Positions 35,160 through 44,371 of a stretch of 64,000 nucleotides of DNA are shown here, in pieces. A program made the translations under genes and the position numbers. The notes beneath the pieces were generated by a model. It saw only the letters and a program-made list of their open reading frames with translations. It did no database searches and was not told the DNA's origin. Every line of letters begins with the position of its first letter. Position 1 is the first letter of the stretch. The stretch comes from Paenibacillus ihbetae (GTDB taxonomy: Bacteria; Bacillota; Bacilli; Paenibacillales; Paenibacillaceae). The DNA is taken from the NCBI RefSeq assembly GCF_002741055.1, contig NZ_CP016809.1:1178001-1242000 (forward strand). The letters run 5' to 3'.

Positions 35160-36077
35160 TTACTCTTTCACCGCGCCGATCGTCAGACCTTGAATGAAGT
35201 AACGCTGGAAGAACGGATAGGCGAGAATGATCGGGCCCGTGGCGAGAACGACCATCGCCATCCGCGACGTATCCTGCGGCATGCTCTGAAGTGCAGCCAT
35301 GCTCAGCGATGAATTTTGGGAATTTTGCAAAATGAACTGCATGCTGGTTTCGATCCGCATCAGCATCGATTGCAGCGGCACCAGGTTCGGGTCATCGATA
35401 TACAGAAGCGCATTGAACCAGTCGTTCCAATAGCCCAGTGTGCTGAACAGGCCGATGGTAGCCAAGCCCGGCAAGGACAACGGCAGCACCAGTTTATAGA
35501 ATATTTTAAACTCGCTTGCGCCGTCAATTTTTCCGGATTCAATGATGGCGTCCGGAACGCTCGTGCTGTAGAACGTACGGAGAATCATAATATAGAAGGC
35601 GTTCAGCGCCAGCGGCAGAATCAGCGCCCAGATCGTGTCCTTCAGGTTCAGCAGCTGGGTCGCCACGATGTAGGTCGGCACCAGGCCGCCGTTAAACAGC
35701 ATCGTGAAAAATGCGAAGAACGAGAAGAAATTACGGTATCTGAAGCTCTTGCGGGAAATGGCGTAAGCATAGAGCGAAATAATGAACAAGCTGATCAAGG
35801 TGCCCACGACGGTTACGAAGATCGTTACGCCGTAAGAACGGAGCAGCGTATCCCCTGTCTGAAATACGTACTTATAGGCTTCCAGGCTCCATTTTTCCGG
35901 CCAGATCTGATAACCGTTCCGCGCAAGCGATGCTTCATCCGTGAACGAAATGATCATGACGAACAAGAACGGGAACACGCACAGGAACGAGAAGATGCCG
36001 GCGATCAGGTTGAACACAACGTTCCATCCGGTGGACAGATGGTGGAAATCCTTCATCTTGCTTCTTGCTTTTAACAC
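35160..36077 (-). CDS. Carbohydrate ABC transporter permease (LplC/YtcP type)
   Basis: The 305-residue protein has six membrane helices and the MalG-type EAA loop region (ESGKIDGASEFKIFYKLVLPLSLPGLATI). The C-terminus ending in FIQGLTIGAVKE is typical of LplC/YtcP permeases. With the other permease and the lipoprotein it imports oligosaccharides. The ATPase is presumably a shared MsmX-like one encoded elsewhere. GTG start at 36077 with GGGAGG 8 bases ahead. Confidence 0.92.
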   Translation of the reverse strand: MLKARSKMKDFHHLSTGWNVVFNLIAGIFSFLCVFPFLFVMIISFTDEASLARNGYQIWPEKWSLEAYKYVFQTGDTLLRSYGVTIFVTVVGTLISLFIISLYAYAISRKSFRYRNFFSFFAFFTMLFNGGLVPTYIVATQLLNLKDTIWALILPLALNAFYIMILRTFYSTSVPDAIIESGKIDGASEFKIFYKLVLPLSLPGLATIGLFSTLGYWNDWFNALLYIDDPNLVPLQSMLMRIETSMQFILQNSQNSSLSMAALQSMPQDTSRMAMVVLATGPIILAYPFFQRYFIQGLTIGAVKE

Positions 36078-36110
36078 ATTACATACCTCCCTCTTAGAAA
36101 GCTGCGAGTC

Positions 36111-37049
36111 TTAGAACAATGCGTTATCCCGGTCATATTTCCGAACGATATAGTTGGATACGAGGACGAGGATGAATCCGACAACAGACTGGTACAGACC
36201 TGCAGCCGTGCTCATTCCGATCTCTCCGGTCGTCTTCAGGCCGCGGTATACATACGTATCGATTACGTTCGTTACCGAATACAAGGTTCCGGAATCTCTC
36301 GGCACCTGGTAGAACAGACCGAAGTCGGCGTAGAATATTTTGCCGATCGCAAGAAGCGTCAGAATGGTCATCAGCGGCTTCAGCATCGGAATCGTGATCG
36401 CCTTGATCTGCTGCCACTTGTTGGCGCCGTCGATCATGGCCGCTTCGTACAGGGACTTGTCAATCCCCATGATCGCTGCAAGATACACAACGCTGTTATA
36501 TCCTACCGATTTCCACAAGCTGATCAGCGTCAGGAAGATCGGCCAATACTTGGCCTCGGAGTACCATTGCACCGGCTCCATGCCGAACCAGCCGAGAATC
36601 TGGTTGAGCATCCCTTTGTCCATGCTCAGAAAGCTGAACGCGAAGTATCCTACGATAACCCAGGACAGGAAGTAGGGCAGGAACATGCCGGTCTGGTACA
36701 CCTTCGCCAGCCGCTTGTTGACGATTTCGGACAGCACGATGGCCAGCGCCACCGAGAAGAGCAGCCCTAGAATGATAAAGACAAAGTTATACAGCACCGT
36801 GTTTCGCGTAATAATGTACGCATCGTTCGTGCTGAACAAAAACTTAAAGTTCTGGAATCCGACCCATTCGCTGTTTACGATACTGGCCCAGAAGCCGTCC
36901 CGGCTGAAGCGGTATTCTTTAAACGCAATAATCGTCCCGAACATGGGCAAATATGAGAATAAGAGGAACCACAGCGTCCCCGGCAAAACCATGAACAGCA
37001 TGGCTTTGTTTGTCATAAGATTTTTGAAAAACTGTCCGATTGCTCTCAC
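36111..37049 (-). CDS. Carbohydrate ABC transporter permease (LplB type)
   Basis: This 312-residue MalF/LplB-type permease has six helices, the MLPGTLWFLLFSYLPMFG opening helix and the EAA loop YEAAMIDGANKWQQIKAITIPML. It ends in KYDRDNALF, the usual end of this subfamily. It is cotranscribed with the solute-binding lipoprotein upstream and the second permease downstream. GTG 37049 has GAGGAGGGG ahead, so the ORF's apparent ATG at 37097 is not the start. Confidence 0.92.
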   Translation of the reverse strand: MRAIGQFFKNLMTNKAMLFMVLPGTLWFLLFSYLPMFGTIIAFKEYRFSRDGFWASIVNSEWVGFQNFKFLFSTNDAYIITRNTVLYNFVFIILGLLFSVALAIVLSEIVNKRLAKVYQTGMFLPYFLSWVIVGYFAFSFLSMDKGMLNQILGWFGMEPVQWYSEAKYWPIFLTLISLWKSVGYNSVVYLAAIMGIDKSLYEAAMIDGANKWQQIKAITIPMLKPLMTILTLLAIGKIFYADFGLFYQVPRDSGTLYSVTNVIDTYVYRGLKTTGEIGMSTAAGLYQSVVGFILVLVSNYIVRKYDRDNALF

Positions 37050-37133
37050 GCTTACCCCTCCTCGTGAAGTATGAAATGACAAAAGAAGGGCGGTCATATT
37101 CCGCCGCCCCGTCCAGTGTTTCGGCCCTGAAGG

Positions 37134-37171
37134 CCGGCCTGCCGCCCATCAAGGGGCGAACAGCAGGCCGG
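37134..37171 (-). other. Intercistronic hairpin between binding protein and permease
   Basis: CCGGCCTGC pairs with GCAGGCCGG and an inner CGCCC with GGGCG. No T-run follows on the minus strand. Such hairpins behind binding-protein genes often protect the upstream mRNA, giving more binding protein than permease. Confidence 0.7.
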
Positions 37172-37189
37172 AAGGCCGAGGGAATTCTA

Positions 37190-38671
37190 TTACTTGTTAT
37201 TTGCTTTCCACGCATCGATTTGGCTTTGCGCCTCGGCGATGATTTTATCCAGACCCGCAGCTTTCAGCTTCTCGTTCGCTTTAGGCAGGTACTCTTCAGG
37301 GTTTACCGTACCTGTCATCAGCGGCGCCCAGAACTCTTCTTTTACGTTGTTGACCGCAGCGAGCTCGGTGGACACTTTGGTTGGGTCGAAGTTGAAACCA
37401 AGCAGCGGTGCAGGCTTACCGGACTCGTTGAACTTCTTGAACTCTTCCCATTTGTTCTCAGGATCTTCAGGGTTCAGGTACGTCAGCATGACGTTACCGA
37501 GGGAGAAGGTCGGCATGTCGTAGTTTTTCGACTCCGGCAGGTTCTCCATTACGTTCTCGCTGAGCTTCTTGTAGTGAACGCCTTCAATACCGGAATCCAC
37601 CAGGTTGCGAAGATATACGTCGGTGTTGAGCAGGTTCAGGAATTCCATCGCTTTCTCAGGATGCTCGGAGTTGGCCGAGATCGCCTGCATGGAGCCCATT
37701 ACGGACCAGTTGAAGATCGTTGCATCGCCGGCAGGCGTCGATACGACCGGATAGCCGTAGCTTTGGCTCCACAGGTTGTCCGCGAACGGCTGTGTAGCGG
37801 CGCGGTCGGCGAACCAGTTTCCGGAAGTCATCAGATCCTGCGTAGAAGTCGTTGTTGCTGCTTCAGGGGAGATATATCCCGCTTTGTAGTACTTGTTCAT
37901 CAATTTGAGCGTTTCCAATGTTTCCGGCATTTCAAGGAAGTTAACAACCTTCAGCTCTTCCTTGTCATCCAGGTAAACGGCCATCGGCATTTTCTCGATG
38001 ATGTAGTCGAATGGAAGCAATGGTCCGAAGTCTTTACTGATCGCCAGCGGAACGACGTTCGGCTCGTTCTCCTTGATCGTTTTGAGCAGCGGCTCAAGGC
38101 TTTCCATCGATCTTACGTTGGAGATATCGAGATTGTATTTATCAAGCAAAGATTTGTTGAAGCGCCATGCCTCTTGTGCTGGAAGCTCTTTGTTGGCAGG
38201 GATTGCGTAGTTGTGGCCATCGACCTTGGAGCCTTCCAGGAACGCAGGGTCGATCGTTTCTTTGATGCCTTTGCCGTGGGTTTCCAGAAGCTCGTCGAGC
38301 TCAAGGAATGCGCCTTTACGCGCGTTTTGCACGTAATCGAATGCCCAGGAGCTGGTGAACAGGATGTCCATCGGTTCGCCGGATGCAGCCATAACCTGCA
38401 TCTTCTGGTTGTAGTCACCGAAATCGATCATTTTCATGTCGATCGTAACGCCGATTTTTTCAGCTGTATATTTGTTGATCTCAGCTTCAACCTTGTCGAC
38501 GTCCTTCTGCGGAGTTCCGATCGTGTACCAGATCAGCTCAACCGGCTTTTCAGCCGTTCCTTCAGCGCTGCCAGCGCTTTCTTCTTTCTTGCCTCCGCAT
38601 GCCGACAGCAGCATCGAAGCAGATAACAAAAGCGTCAGCGGCAAGAGCCATTTTTTCTTCGATTTACTCAT
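37190..38671 (-). CDS. Extracellular solute-binding lipoprotein of the mannoside ABC transporter (LplA-like)
   Basis: The 493-residue protein starts with a lipoprotein signal (MSKSKKKWLLPLTLLLSASM) and the lipobox LLSACGG, so it is anchored outside the membrane. The mature part fits family 1 binding proteins of the LplA/YtcQ kind (VELIWYTIGTPQKDVDKVEAE; YSWIMGS-like ATIFNWSVMGSMQAISANS). It captures oligosaccharides for the two permeases. A regulatory palindrome lies at 38724-38737. GGGAGG precedes the ATG. Confidence 0.92.
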   Translation of the reverse strand: MSKSKKKWLLPLTLLLSASMLLSACGGKKEESAGSAEGTAEKPVELIWYTIGTPQKDVDKVEAEINKYTAEKIGVTIDMKMIDFGDYNQKMQVMAASGEPMDILFTSSWAFDYVQNARKGAFLELDELLETHGKGIKETIDPAFLEGSKVDGHNYAIPANKELPAQEAWRFNKSLLDKYNLDISNVRSMESLEPLLKTIKENEPNVVPLAISKDFGPLLPFDYIIEKMPMAVYLDDKEELKVVNFLEMPETLETLKLMNKYYKAGYISPEAATTTSTQDLMTSGNWFADRAATQPFADNLWSQSYGYPVVSTPAGDATIFNWSVMGSMQAISANSEHPEKAMEFLNLLNTDVYLRNLVDSGIEGVHYKKLSENVMENLPESKNYDMPTFSLGNVMLTYLNPEDPENKWEEFKKFNESGKPAPLLGFNFDPTKVSTELAAVNNVKEEFWAPLMTGTVNPEEYLPKANEKLKAAGLDKIIAEAQSQIDAWKANNK

Positions 38672-38723
38672 GTGAATCCTCCCTTTTGAATCTCAGTATC
38701 TCTACACCATTAAGATTATCTGA

Positions 38724-38737
38724 TGAAAGCAGTTTCA
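38724..38737. promoter_or_regulatory. cre-like site upstream of the binding-protein gene
   Basis: TGAAAGCAGTTTCA (and its complement) matches the CcpA cre consensus TGWAANCGNTNWCA at 13 of 14 positions. It is 53-66 bases before the start codon. It could also be a YesN site, because it is a TGAAA-N4-TTTCA inverted repeat. Confidence 0.55.
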
Positions 38738-38771
38738 TATAGGCGAAAAATTAAAGGATTACTGGTGAAAA

Positions 38772-38804
38772 TAAAGAAAAAGCTCTGATTCGATCAATCA
38801 GAGC
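38772..38804 (-). terminator. Terminator at the end of yesN-like gene
   Basis: On the minus strand GCTCTGATT and AATCAGAGC pair around GATCG and TTTTTCTTT follows. The stop codon of the regulator lies inside the hairpin, so the two-component genes and the transporter genes are probably separate transcripts. Confidence 0.85.
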
Positions 38805-40309
38805 ATTCCTCTAAAATCTCTTGGCGATACGCCAACGAATTTTTTGAATTGTTTATAGAAGTAACCGGTTTCCCAATAACCGACCTGCTTCGCGATATCC
38901 TGGACTTTCATCGGGGTTGTCCGCAGCAGCTCCTTGGCCCTGTCGATCCGGAACCGGTTAATATACTCGGTAAAGCTGTCGCCCGTCTCCTTATGGAACA
39001 GATGGCCCAAATACACGGGATGAATGTGGTACTGGGCCCCGAGCACCTTGAGGGACAGATCCTCATTGTAGCGCTGCTGGATATGATGGAGAATCTGCTG
39101 GATGACCGGACTCTTCACATCATTCGTAAGGGAATCGACGAGACCGCCGACTCCGCCCTTGACGGCCGCGATCAGATCATCAATCGAGATGGACTCCATA
39201 ATTTCATGGACCGTATTCTTCACAAAATCGGGGGCGGCGGTATATTGAATATCGTTCAGCTCCAGCTTGAGCCGAATGACCATTTCCACAGCAATGCTCT
39301 TCAGAATTGCCGGATTCATTCCCTGCGTGTGGCGGAGCCCTTCGAAATCCGTGTCGATCAGCCGGAACAGCGCAGCCTTATCCCTTGCCGCGATGCCCTT
39401 GGCATAATCCGGCCACTGCACATTATATGATTCGGAGGCCTCCCCTTTCTTCAGCTGGACGTCCACGTAATCCACATAAGCCGGCTGCTCCAGCAGCAAA
39501 TAGTACTCCTGCGCCTCCTTGGCATGGAGATAGCTGTCCGGATAATTGGCGCCGAGGCTTTGCACGCTGCCCAGCGAGATGCAGATTTCCTCGTCGTAGC
39601 ATTGCTCCCGCACCTGCTGTAGCAGCCGAACCGCTCTCGCCTTTTCCGTATCCGGGTCTCTCATCATGAAGATCAAGGCATGATCACCGTCATTGTCGCG
39701 GAAGTACATCACGCCCGGCTCCCTTTCCATCAAATCGCGGAGCATCGTCTCGAGCGGGGGGAAATCCGCCCTTAGGATGGATACCATCAGGTAGGGCATA
39801 TTCAGGTTCAAGCCGAGCAGGGTTGCCCGCTCGTTCAGCTCCTCCGGCTCGATGCGATCCGTAATCCAGCGGTACAATATATTGCTCCGCAGGATGTTCA
39901 TATCATATTCGTCAAGCCGCATCTCCCTGCGGGCGTTGTTCATCTTGTCGATCGTGCTGGCGATCGTCTCCTCCAGCTCCTTCAGATTGATCGGCTTCAG
40001 CAAGTAGTTTTCGATGCCGAGCCGCATCCCTTCCTTCAAGTAAGCGAAATCGTCAAAGCCGCTGAGGATGATGACCTTCAGATTGCGATTGAGCTTTCTC
40101 GCCTCCTCGATGAGCTGAAGCCCGGTCATAACGGGCATGGATATGTCCGTAATGAGGATGTCGACCGGGATGATCATCATTTTGTCCAGCGCCTGGCGCC
40201 CGTTCTCGGCATGCCCTACAATCTCAATTCCATACTTGGACCAATCCACGACATCATATAATCCTTCAATAATAAACGGTTCATCATCGACGATAAATAC
40301 TTTATACAA
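38798..40309 (-). CDS. YesN-like response regulator with AraC DNA-binding domain
   Basis: The 503-residue protein has an N-terminal receiver (VFIVDDEP, phospho-acceptor Asp55 in ILITDISMPV, Lys in LLKPINL), a middle region of about 270 residues, and a C-terminal AraC pair of helix-turn-helices (LKVLGAQYHIHPVYLGHLFHKETGDSF; VQDIAKQVGYWETGYFYKQFKKFVGVSPRDFR). It should activate the transporter and glycosidase genes immediately downstream. It overlaps the kinase gene by 8 bases. Confidence 0.92.
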   Translation of the reverse strand: MYKVFIVDDEPFIIEGLYDVVDWSKYGIEIVGHAENGRQALDKMMIIPVDILITDISMPVMTGLQLIEEARKLNRNLKVIILSGFDDFAYLKEGMRLGIENYLLKPINLKELEETIASTIDKMNNARREMRLDEYDMNILRSNILYRWITDRIEPEELNERATLLGLNLNMPYLMVSILRADFPPLETMLRDLMEREPGVMYFRDNDGDHALIFMMRDPDTEKARAVRLLQQVREQCYDEEICISLGSVQSLGANYPDSYLHAKEAQEYYLLLEQPAYVDYVDVQLKKGEASESYNVQWPDYAKGIAARDKAALFRLIDTDFEGLRHTQGMNPAILKSIAVEMVIRLKLELNDIQYTAAPDFVKNTVHEIMESISIDDLIAAVKGGVGGLVDSLTNDVKSPVIQQILHHIQQRYNEDLSLKVLGAQYHIHPVYLGHLFHKETGDSFTEYINRFRIDRAKELLRTTPMKVQDIAKQVGYWETGYFYKQFKKFVGVSPRDFRGML

Positions 40310-42125
40310 CTCGGTTCAGCTCCTCTTCTGTAACCGGAATACGGATCGTTACGACCGTACCTTCGTCCGGCTCGCTTTGGATGTCCAATTCGTAGGCTTG
40401 TCCATAGGTCAGCTTCATGCGTTCGTTCACGCTCCGCAGACCGAATGACTCCCCGCTCGATTCGGCCAGTGCAAGCCTGGCTCTGATCTCCTCGAGCTGC
40501 TCCGGCCCGATTCCTTTACCGTTATCCCGAATCTCGATCCAAATCTCTGTATCCTTCAGCTCCGCGGTTATCGAGAGCACATTGTCGTCCCGCTCGCTCC
40601 GGAGGCCGTGGACGATATAATTCTCGATCAGCGGCTGCAGCGACATTTTGATCATCGGCACATCCTTGATCTGCTCGTCACAATACATTTTATAAATGTA
40701 TTTGTCCTTGTACCGAATGCGGAACAGCTCCAGATAAAGCCGGCATGCCTCCAGCTCATCCTTCAGCGTGTATCTCGCTTTATGCTGAACGATATTTTTG
40801 AACAGCATGGACAGGCTGTAGATCATGTCCCCGACGTCCTGAGCCCCTTGCGACAAGGCCCTCATCCGGATCACTTCAAGCGTGTTGTATAGAAAATGCG
40901 GATTGATCCTCGCCTGCAGCGCGGACAGCTCCGCGTTCTTCTGGTTGATCTCGGCTTTATAGACCTGGTCGATATACCTCGTCAGCTTGTCGAGCATTTC
41001 GTTGAAACTGCTGGAAATCTGCCCGAGCTGATCCTCCTTCGCATCCTGGATCCGGGCCACAAAATCCCCCTTCTCGACCTTGCGCATGAACCGGATGATG
41101 TTATTGGTCCGCTTCGAGTAGTTGACGATCATGAGCGATGGAATGGACACCGCAACTACAATGCACAGCAGCGCCGTCGCAATGATCGTGTTCCGCAGCC
41201 CTTCGAAGGCGCCGGCAATGACGCGTTTGGGCGTAACGCCGACGACCGTGTAGCCGGCTTGACTGTGCACGGCGGTGGTCACATACGATTCCTCTTCCAG
41301 CGCAGCGGTATCCTTCACTTTCCCCAGTTGGTCCGTGTAAGGATATTTCTGTCCGTAGTATTTTCCCGAAGAGTCAAACATGACCTGGCCGTCCCCCGAC
41401 AGAATCATGACATAGCCCTTCATTTCGGTTTCATTGCTTCGCAGGACCCTATCCAGCGCTTCCGTCCGGTACAGTACGAGGAGCTGGCCCAGATTCTTGT
41501 ATGTGGTCATGTCATTGATCGGACTGCGAATGGATATCAAAGGCACGCTGGCATCACCGGTCAGCTTCCGCAGCCACAGATTCGGCAGCGTAACGCTCTG
41601 GGTCTCCATCGCCATCACATCGGGAATATAGGAGCGCGTAGCGTTAGCCTGATACAGCCGGGTCATGCTCCCCTGCTTGTACACATATACATACTGCTCC
41701 TCGGCACTGTACAGCATGATGTTCTGGATGTCCGGATCATCGTCGAGCCTCTGCTTGAAGTACGCCAGCACGCTGTCGGTATTGGACTGGGTGCTGTCGA
41801 CGATCCGGTCCATCCGCTTCACCATGTACTCGTTAAACGAGTTCATGAGGAAATAGGATGCGTCCAGCCCGAGCGAGCTGTTCCGGTACAGCTCATTGAC
41901 ATAGGACTGCACGTTCTCGTATTTTTGATCGACATATCGCTCGACCCTCTCCACAGCCCCTCGCTGAATGTCCAGCTCGCTGCGGACCGCAGACTGAAAC
42001 AGAAAATAGTACATTAAATAAGATAAAGCCACGATCGTAATGACCGCAATCACGGCGATCAGCAGCAATATTTTGGTAAACATATTGTTTTTAATATATT
42101 TCCGGTACAACCCTGCAGGAGACAT
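40302..42125 (-). CDS. YesM-like sensor histidine kinase
   Basis: The 607-residue kinase has one membrane helix near residue 20, an extracellular dCache-like sensor of about 270 residues, a second helix, a HAMP domain (RKVEKGDFVARIQDAKEDQLGQI region), the His_kinase motif INPHFLYNTLEVIRM (phospho-His410), and the GHKL ATPase (LQPLIENYIVHG, DNGKGIG). It senses an external sugar signal, directly or through the binding protein, and phosphorylates the YesN partner. ATG 42125 has GAAGGGG 8 bases ahead. Confidence 0.92.
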   Translation of the reverse strand: MSPAGLYRKYIKNNMFTKILLLIAVIAVITIVALSYLMYYFLFQSAVRSELDIQRGAVERVERYVDQKYENVQSYVNELYRNSSLGLDASYFLMNSFNEYMVKRMDRIVDSTQSNTDSVLAYFKQRLDDDPDIQNIMLYSAEEQYVYVYKQGSMTRLYQANATRSYIPDVMAMETQSVTLPNLWLRKLTGDASVPLISIRSPINDMTTYKNLGQLLVLYRTEALDRVLRSNETEMKGYVMILSGDGQVMFDSSGKYYGQKYPYTDQLGKVKDTAALEEESYVTTAVHSQAGYTVVGVTPKRVIAGAFEGLRNTIIATALLCIVVAVSIPSLMIVNYSKRTNNIIRFMRKVEKGDFVARIQDAKEDQLGQISSSFNEMLDKLTRYIDQVYKAEINQKNAELSALQARINPHFLYNTLEVIRMRALSQGAQDVGDMIYSLSMLFKNIVQHKARYTLKDELEACRLYLELFRIRYKDKYIYKMYCDEQIKDVPMIKMSLQPLIENYIVHGLRSERDDNVLSITAELKDTEIWIEIRDNGKGIGPEQLEEIRARLALAESSGESFGLRSVNERMKLTYGQAYELDIQSEPDEGTVVTIRIPVTEEELNRVV

Positions 42126-42316
42126 AAGAGGATCCCCTTCCTGTGAAATTAGCGCCTTGTGCATCAACTATCTGTACTTACTATAACATCGGCAGGGGAA
42201 GCGCAATAATTGAAATATTCACCAATTCCGTGAAGTCAGCATTTGCCTATTTTGGGGTTTAGAGGGGCGGATGCCCCCTTGCTTTCATAGCATGTTCAGA
42301 AGAAAGGAGAATGCTG

Positions 42317-42655
42317 ATGCCCAAATATCGCATTATTGTGGATTTATCCGATTACCGCCTGCATCTGCTGGACGGAGATATTGTCGTGCATACGTATCCG
42401 GTAGCGATCGGCAAGCTGGCAACCCAGACGCCCCCTGGCAATTATACGATCGTGAACAAGCAGCCCAATCCCGGCGGTCCTTTTGGCGCCTACTGGCTCG
42501 GCTTGTCCAAGCCGCATTACGGCATCCACGGGACGAACGATCCCTCGTCCATCGGCAGATCGGTTTCCCACGGCTGTGTGCGTATGTATAACAAAGACGT
42601 GCTTGAGCTCGCCTCACTCGTGCCTCTCCATACCCGCGTGACCATCCGAAAATAG
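42317..42655 (+). CDS. L,D-transpeptidase (YkuD domain), no signal peptide
   Basis: The 112-residue protein is a bare YkuD domain: [20 protein letters not shown] carries the catalytic His and Cys. Unlike the first copy at 20.8 kb it has no export signal, though a few Bacillales YkuD proteins are known in spores or use other anchors. ATG 42317 has AAGGAG 7 bases ahead; the ATG at 42311 abuts the site. Confidence 0.87.
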   Translation: MPKYRIIVDLSDYRLHLLDGDIVVHTYPVAIGKLATQTPPGNYTIVNKQPNPGGPFGAYWLGLSKPHYGIHGTNDPSSIGRSVSHGCVRMYNKDVLELASLVPLHTRVTIRK

Positions 42656-42771
42656 TTTGCAAAAAACAAACGGCAGCCCTCCGATCCTTTTCAAATGTCG
42701 CCAAACGGGTTAAATACAACTGTTAAACGGTGCTTGATCTTAACTACTATTGCCGTTATGGAGGGATTGCC

Positions 42772-43848
42772 ATGATGCAGAGCAAATATTTTCGTACATG
42801 CCTCGGTATAATCGCCCTGCTCTTGATCATCTACTTAGGCTCTAAAGTCAGCTTCCTGTTCCGCCCCATCGTTTCCATGTTCAACATGCTGATCTTTCCG
42901 GTGGCAATCGCCGGCTTTTTCTATTACCTGCTTAGACCGATTGTGGACTACTTGGAACGGCGCAAAATCAAACGATCGATCGGCGTGCTCATGCTGTACT
43001 TCGTATTCGCCGGCCTGATCGCCATCTTCGGCATCGTTGTATGGCCGACATTGCGGGAACAGATCGAGAATTTCATCAGCCATATGCCTTTTCTGGTGGA
43101 GGACATGCAGGATCAGCTTAACCAGCTGCAGCAGACGCCGTATTGGTCCCGCTTTATCCCGACCGAATCGGAGCTCGCGACATCCTTAACCGAATACATG
43201 AACCGAATCGTTACGTGGGTCAGCAATTCTGTCAATCATCTGATTACGGTTGTGTCCAGCGTGCTCGTGATCATTGCAACGATTCCGATTATTCTGTACT
43301 ACATGCTGAAGGAAGGCGGAAAGCTCCCCCCTAAACTGCTCAGCGTGCTGCCAAGACGCTACCGGCGCGACGGGCAGGAGGTTCTCGTAGAGATCGACAA
43401 TGCGCTTAGCAGCTTTATTATCGGCAAAGTGATTTTGAATCTGATCCTGAGCGTGCTGATGTATATCGGATTTCTGATCATCGGCCTTCCGTATTCGCTG
43501 CTCTTGACGGTCGTTTCGTTCTTCCTGAATTTCATTCCGTACATCGGCGCGGTTCTTGCGAGCATTCCCGTCCTTATTATCGGGTTTATCGAATCGCCCT
43601 CCATTGCCCTATGGTCCCTTGTCGTCATTATTATTGCTCAACAGATTCAAGATAATATTTTGACGCCGGTGATCTATGGCAAGCAGCTTGATATCCATCC
43701 GCTGACGACCATTGTTCTTATTCTCGTCGGCGGCGACTTCTTCGGCATCCTCGGCATTCTGCTCGCCATCCCAGCTTATATGATCATCAAGATCATTGTG
43801 GTGCGGATTTATGAAATGTTCTTGGCCGAGAAAGTGGATGAATTATAG
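42772..43848 (+). CDS. AI-2E family transporter
   Basis: The 358-residue membrane protein has about eight helices and the family's central segments (YYLLRPIVDYLERRKIKRSIGVL, FLNFIPYIGAVLASIPV, DNILTPVIYGKQLDIHPLTTI). Members export small molecules or ions; the AI-2 name does not prove autoinducer transport. ATG 42772 has GGAGGG 6 bases ahead. Transcribed after the small transpeptidase. Confidence 0.9.
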   Translation: MMQSKYFRTCLGIIALLLIIYLGSKVSFLFRPIVSMFNMLIFPVAIAGFFYYLLRPIVDYLERRKIKRSIGVLMLYFVFAGLIAIFGIVVWPTLREQIENFISHMPFLVEDMQDQLNQLQQTPYWSRFIPTESELATSLTEYMNRIVTWVSNSVNHLITVVSSVLVIIATIPIILYYMLKEGGKLPPKLLSVLPRRYRRDGQEVLVEIDNALSSFIIGKVILNLILSVLMYIGFLIIGLPYSLLLTVVSFFLNFIPYIGAVLASIPVLIIGFIESPSIALWSLVVIIIAQQIQDNILTPVIYGKQLDIHPLTTIVLILVGGDFFGILGILLAIPAYMIIKIIVVRIYEMFLAEKVDEL

Positions 43849-43863
43849 AGCCCCGCACACGCA

Positions 43864-43925
43864 AAAAAGATGTCCTCAGGTCTCATTCCGCTTAGGAAAT
43901 CAGGGCCTGGGGACATCTTTTCGTT
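43864..43925. terminator. Bidirectional terminator
   Basis: AAAAGATGTCCTCAGG and CCTGGGGACATCTTTT form a long stem with A/T-rich flanks between convergent genes. Confidence 0.85.
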
Positions 43926-43948
43926 TCATTTCGCAATCTGCGTACCGC

Positions 43949-44344
43949 TTATGCGTTGCCCCTTAGAGAGCGGACAACAAAGTGATGCTCGTCCTTACGG
44001 AGCCGCTGTCCGTTTGTCAGCGTCACGGTTTCCTCATCATGGGAAGCAAGAACGGCCTTCGGATGGATGAGCCGGTTCCCTCTCCACACCATGACGCATG
44101 ATCCGAAATATACGGCATTATCGAATTGAATGGTATGATGCACCGAATACCCGATGGAATTCAACACCGGATAAGCTGTTTTGGGCATGATACGGTGAAT
44201 GGCGCGAAACGGAATCGCGAGCTCGTCCGGTCCGAGAATCGCCTTCTCCTGCACCGGATCCCACCCCTTCAGAATGCCTTCCACCGTCGTTCTGCCCCCA
44301 TCTAAACGCTCAATGACTACATGACGGCCAATCCAATGCTTCAT
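43949..44344 (-). CDS. Uncharacterised 131-aa protein
   Basis: The protein begins MKHWIGRHVVIERLDGGRTT and continues with a beta-rich pattern (VEGILKGWDPVQEKAILG; VMVWRGNRLIHPKAVLA; EETVTLTNGQRL). An SH3- or Sm-like barrel is possible. It follows ung by 27 bases on the same strand. GTG-ACC-TTC precedes the chosen ATG, and AGAGGTG is 6 bases ahead. No named family is recognised. Confidence 0.65.
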   Translation of the reverse strand: MKHWIGRHVVIERLDGGRTTVEGILKGWDPVQEKAILGPDELAIPFRAIHRIMPKTAYPVLNSIGYSVHHTIQFDNAVYFGSCVMVWRGNRLIHPKAVLASHDEETVTLTNGQRLRKDEHHFVVRSLRGNA

Positions 44345-44371
44345 GAAGGTCACCTCTTCATCTCTTACGGA

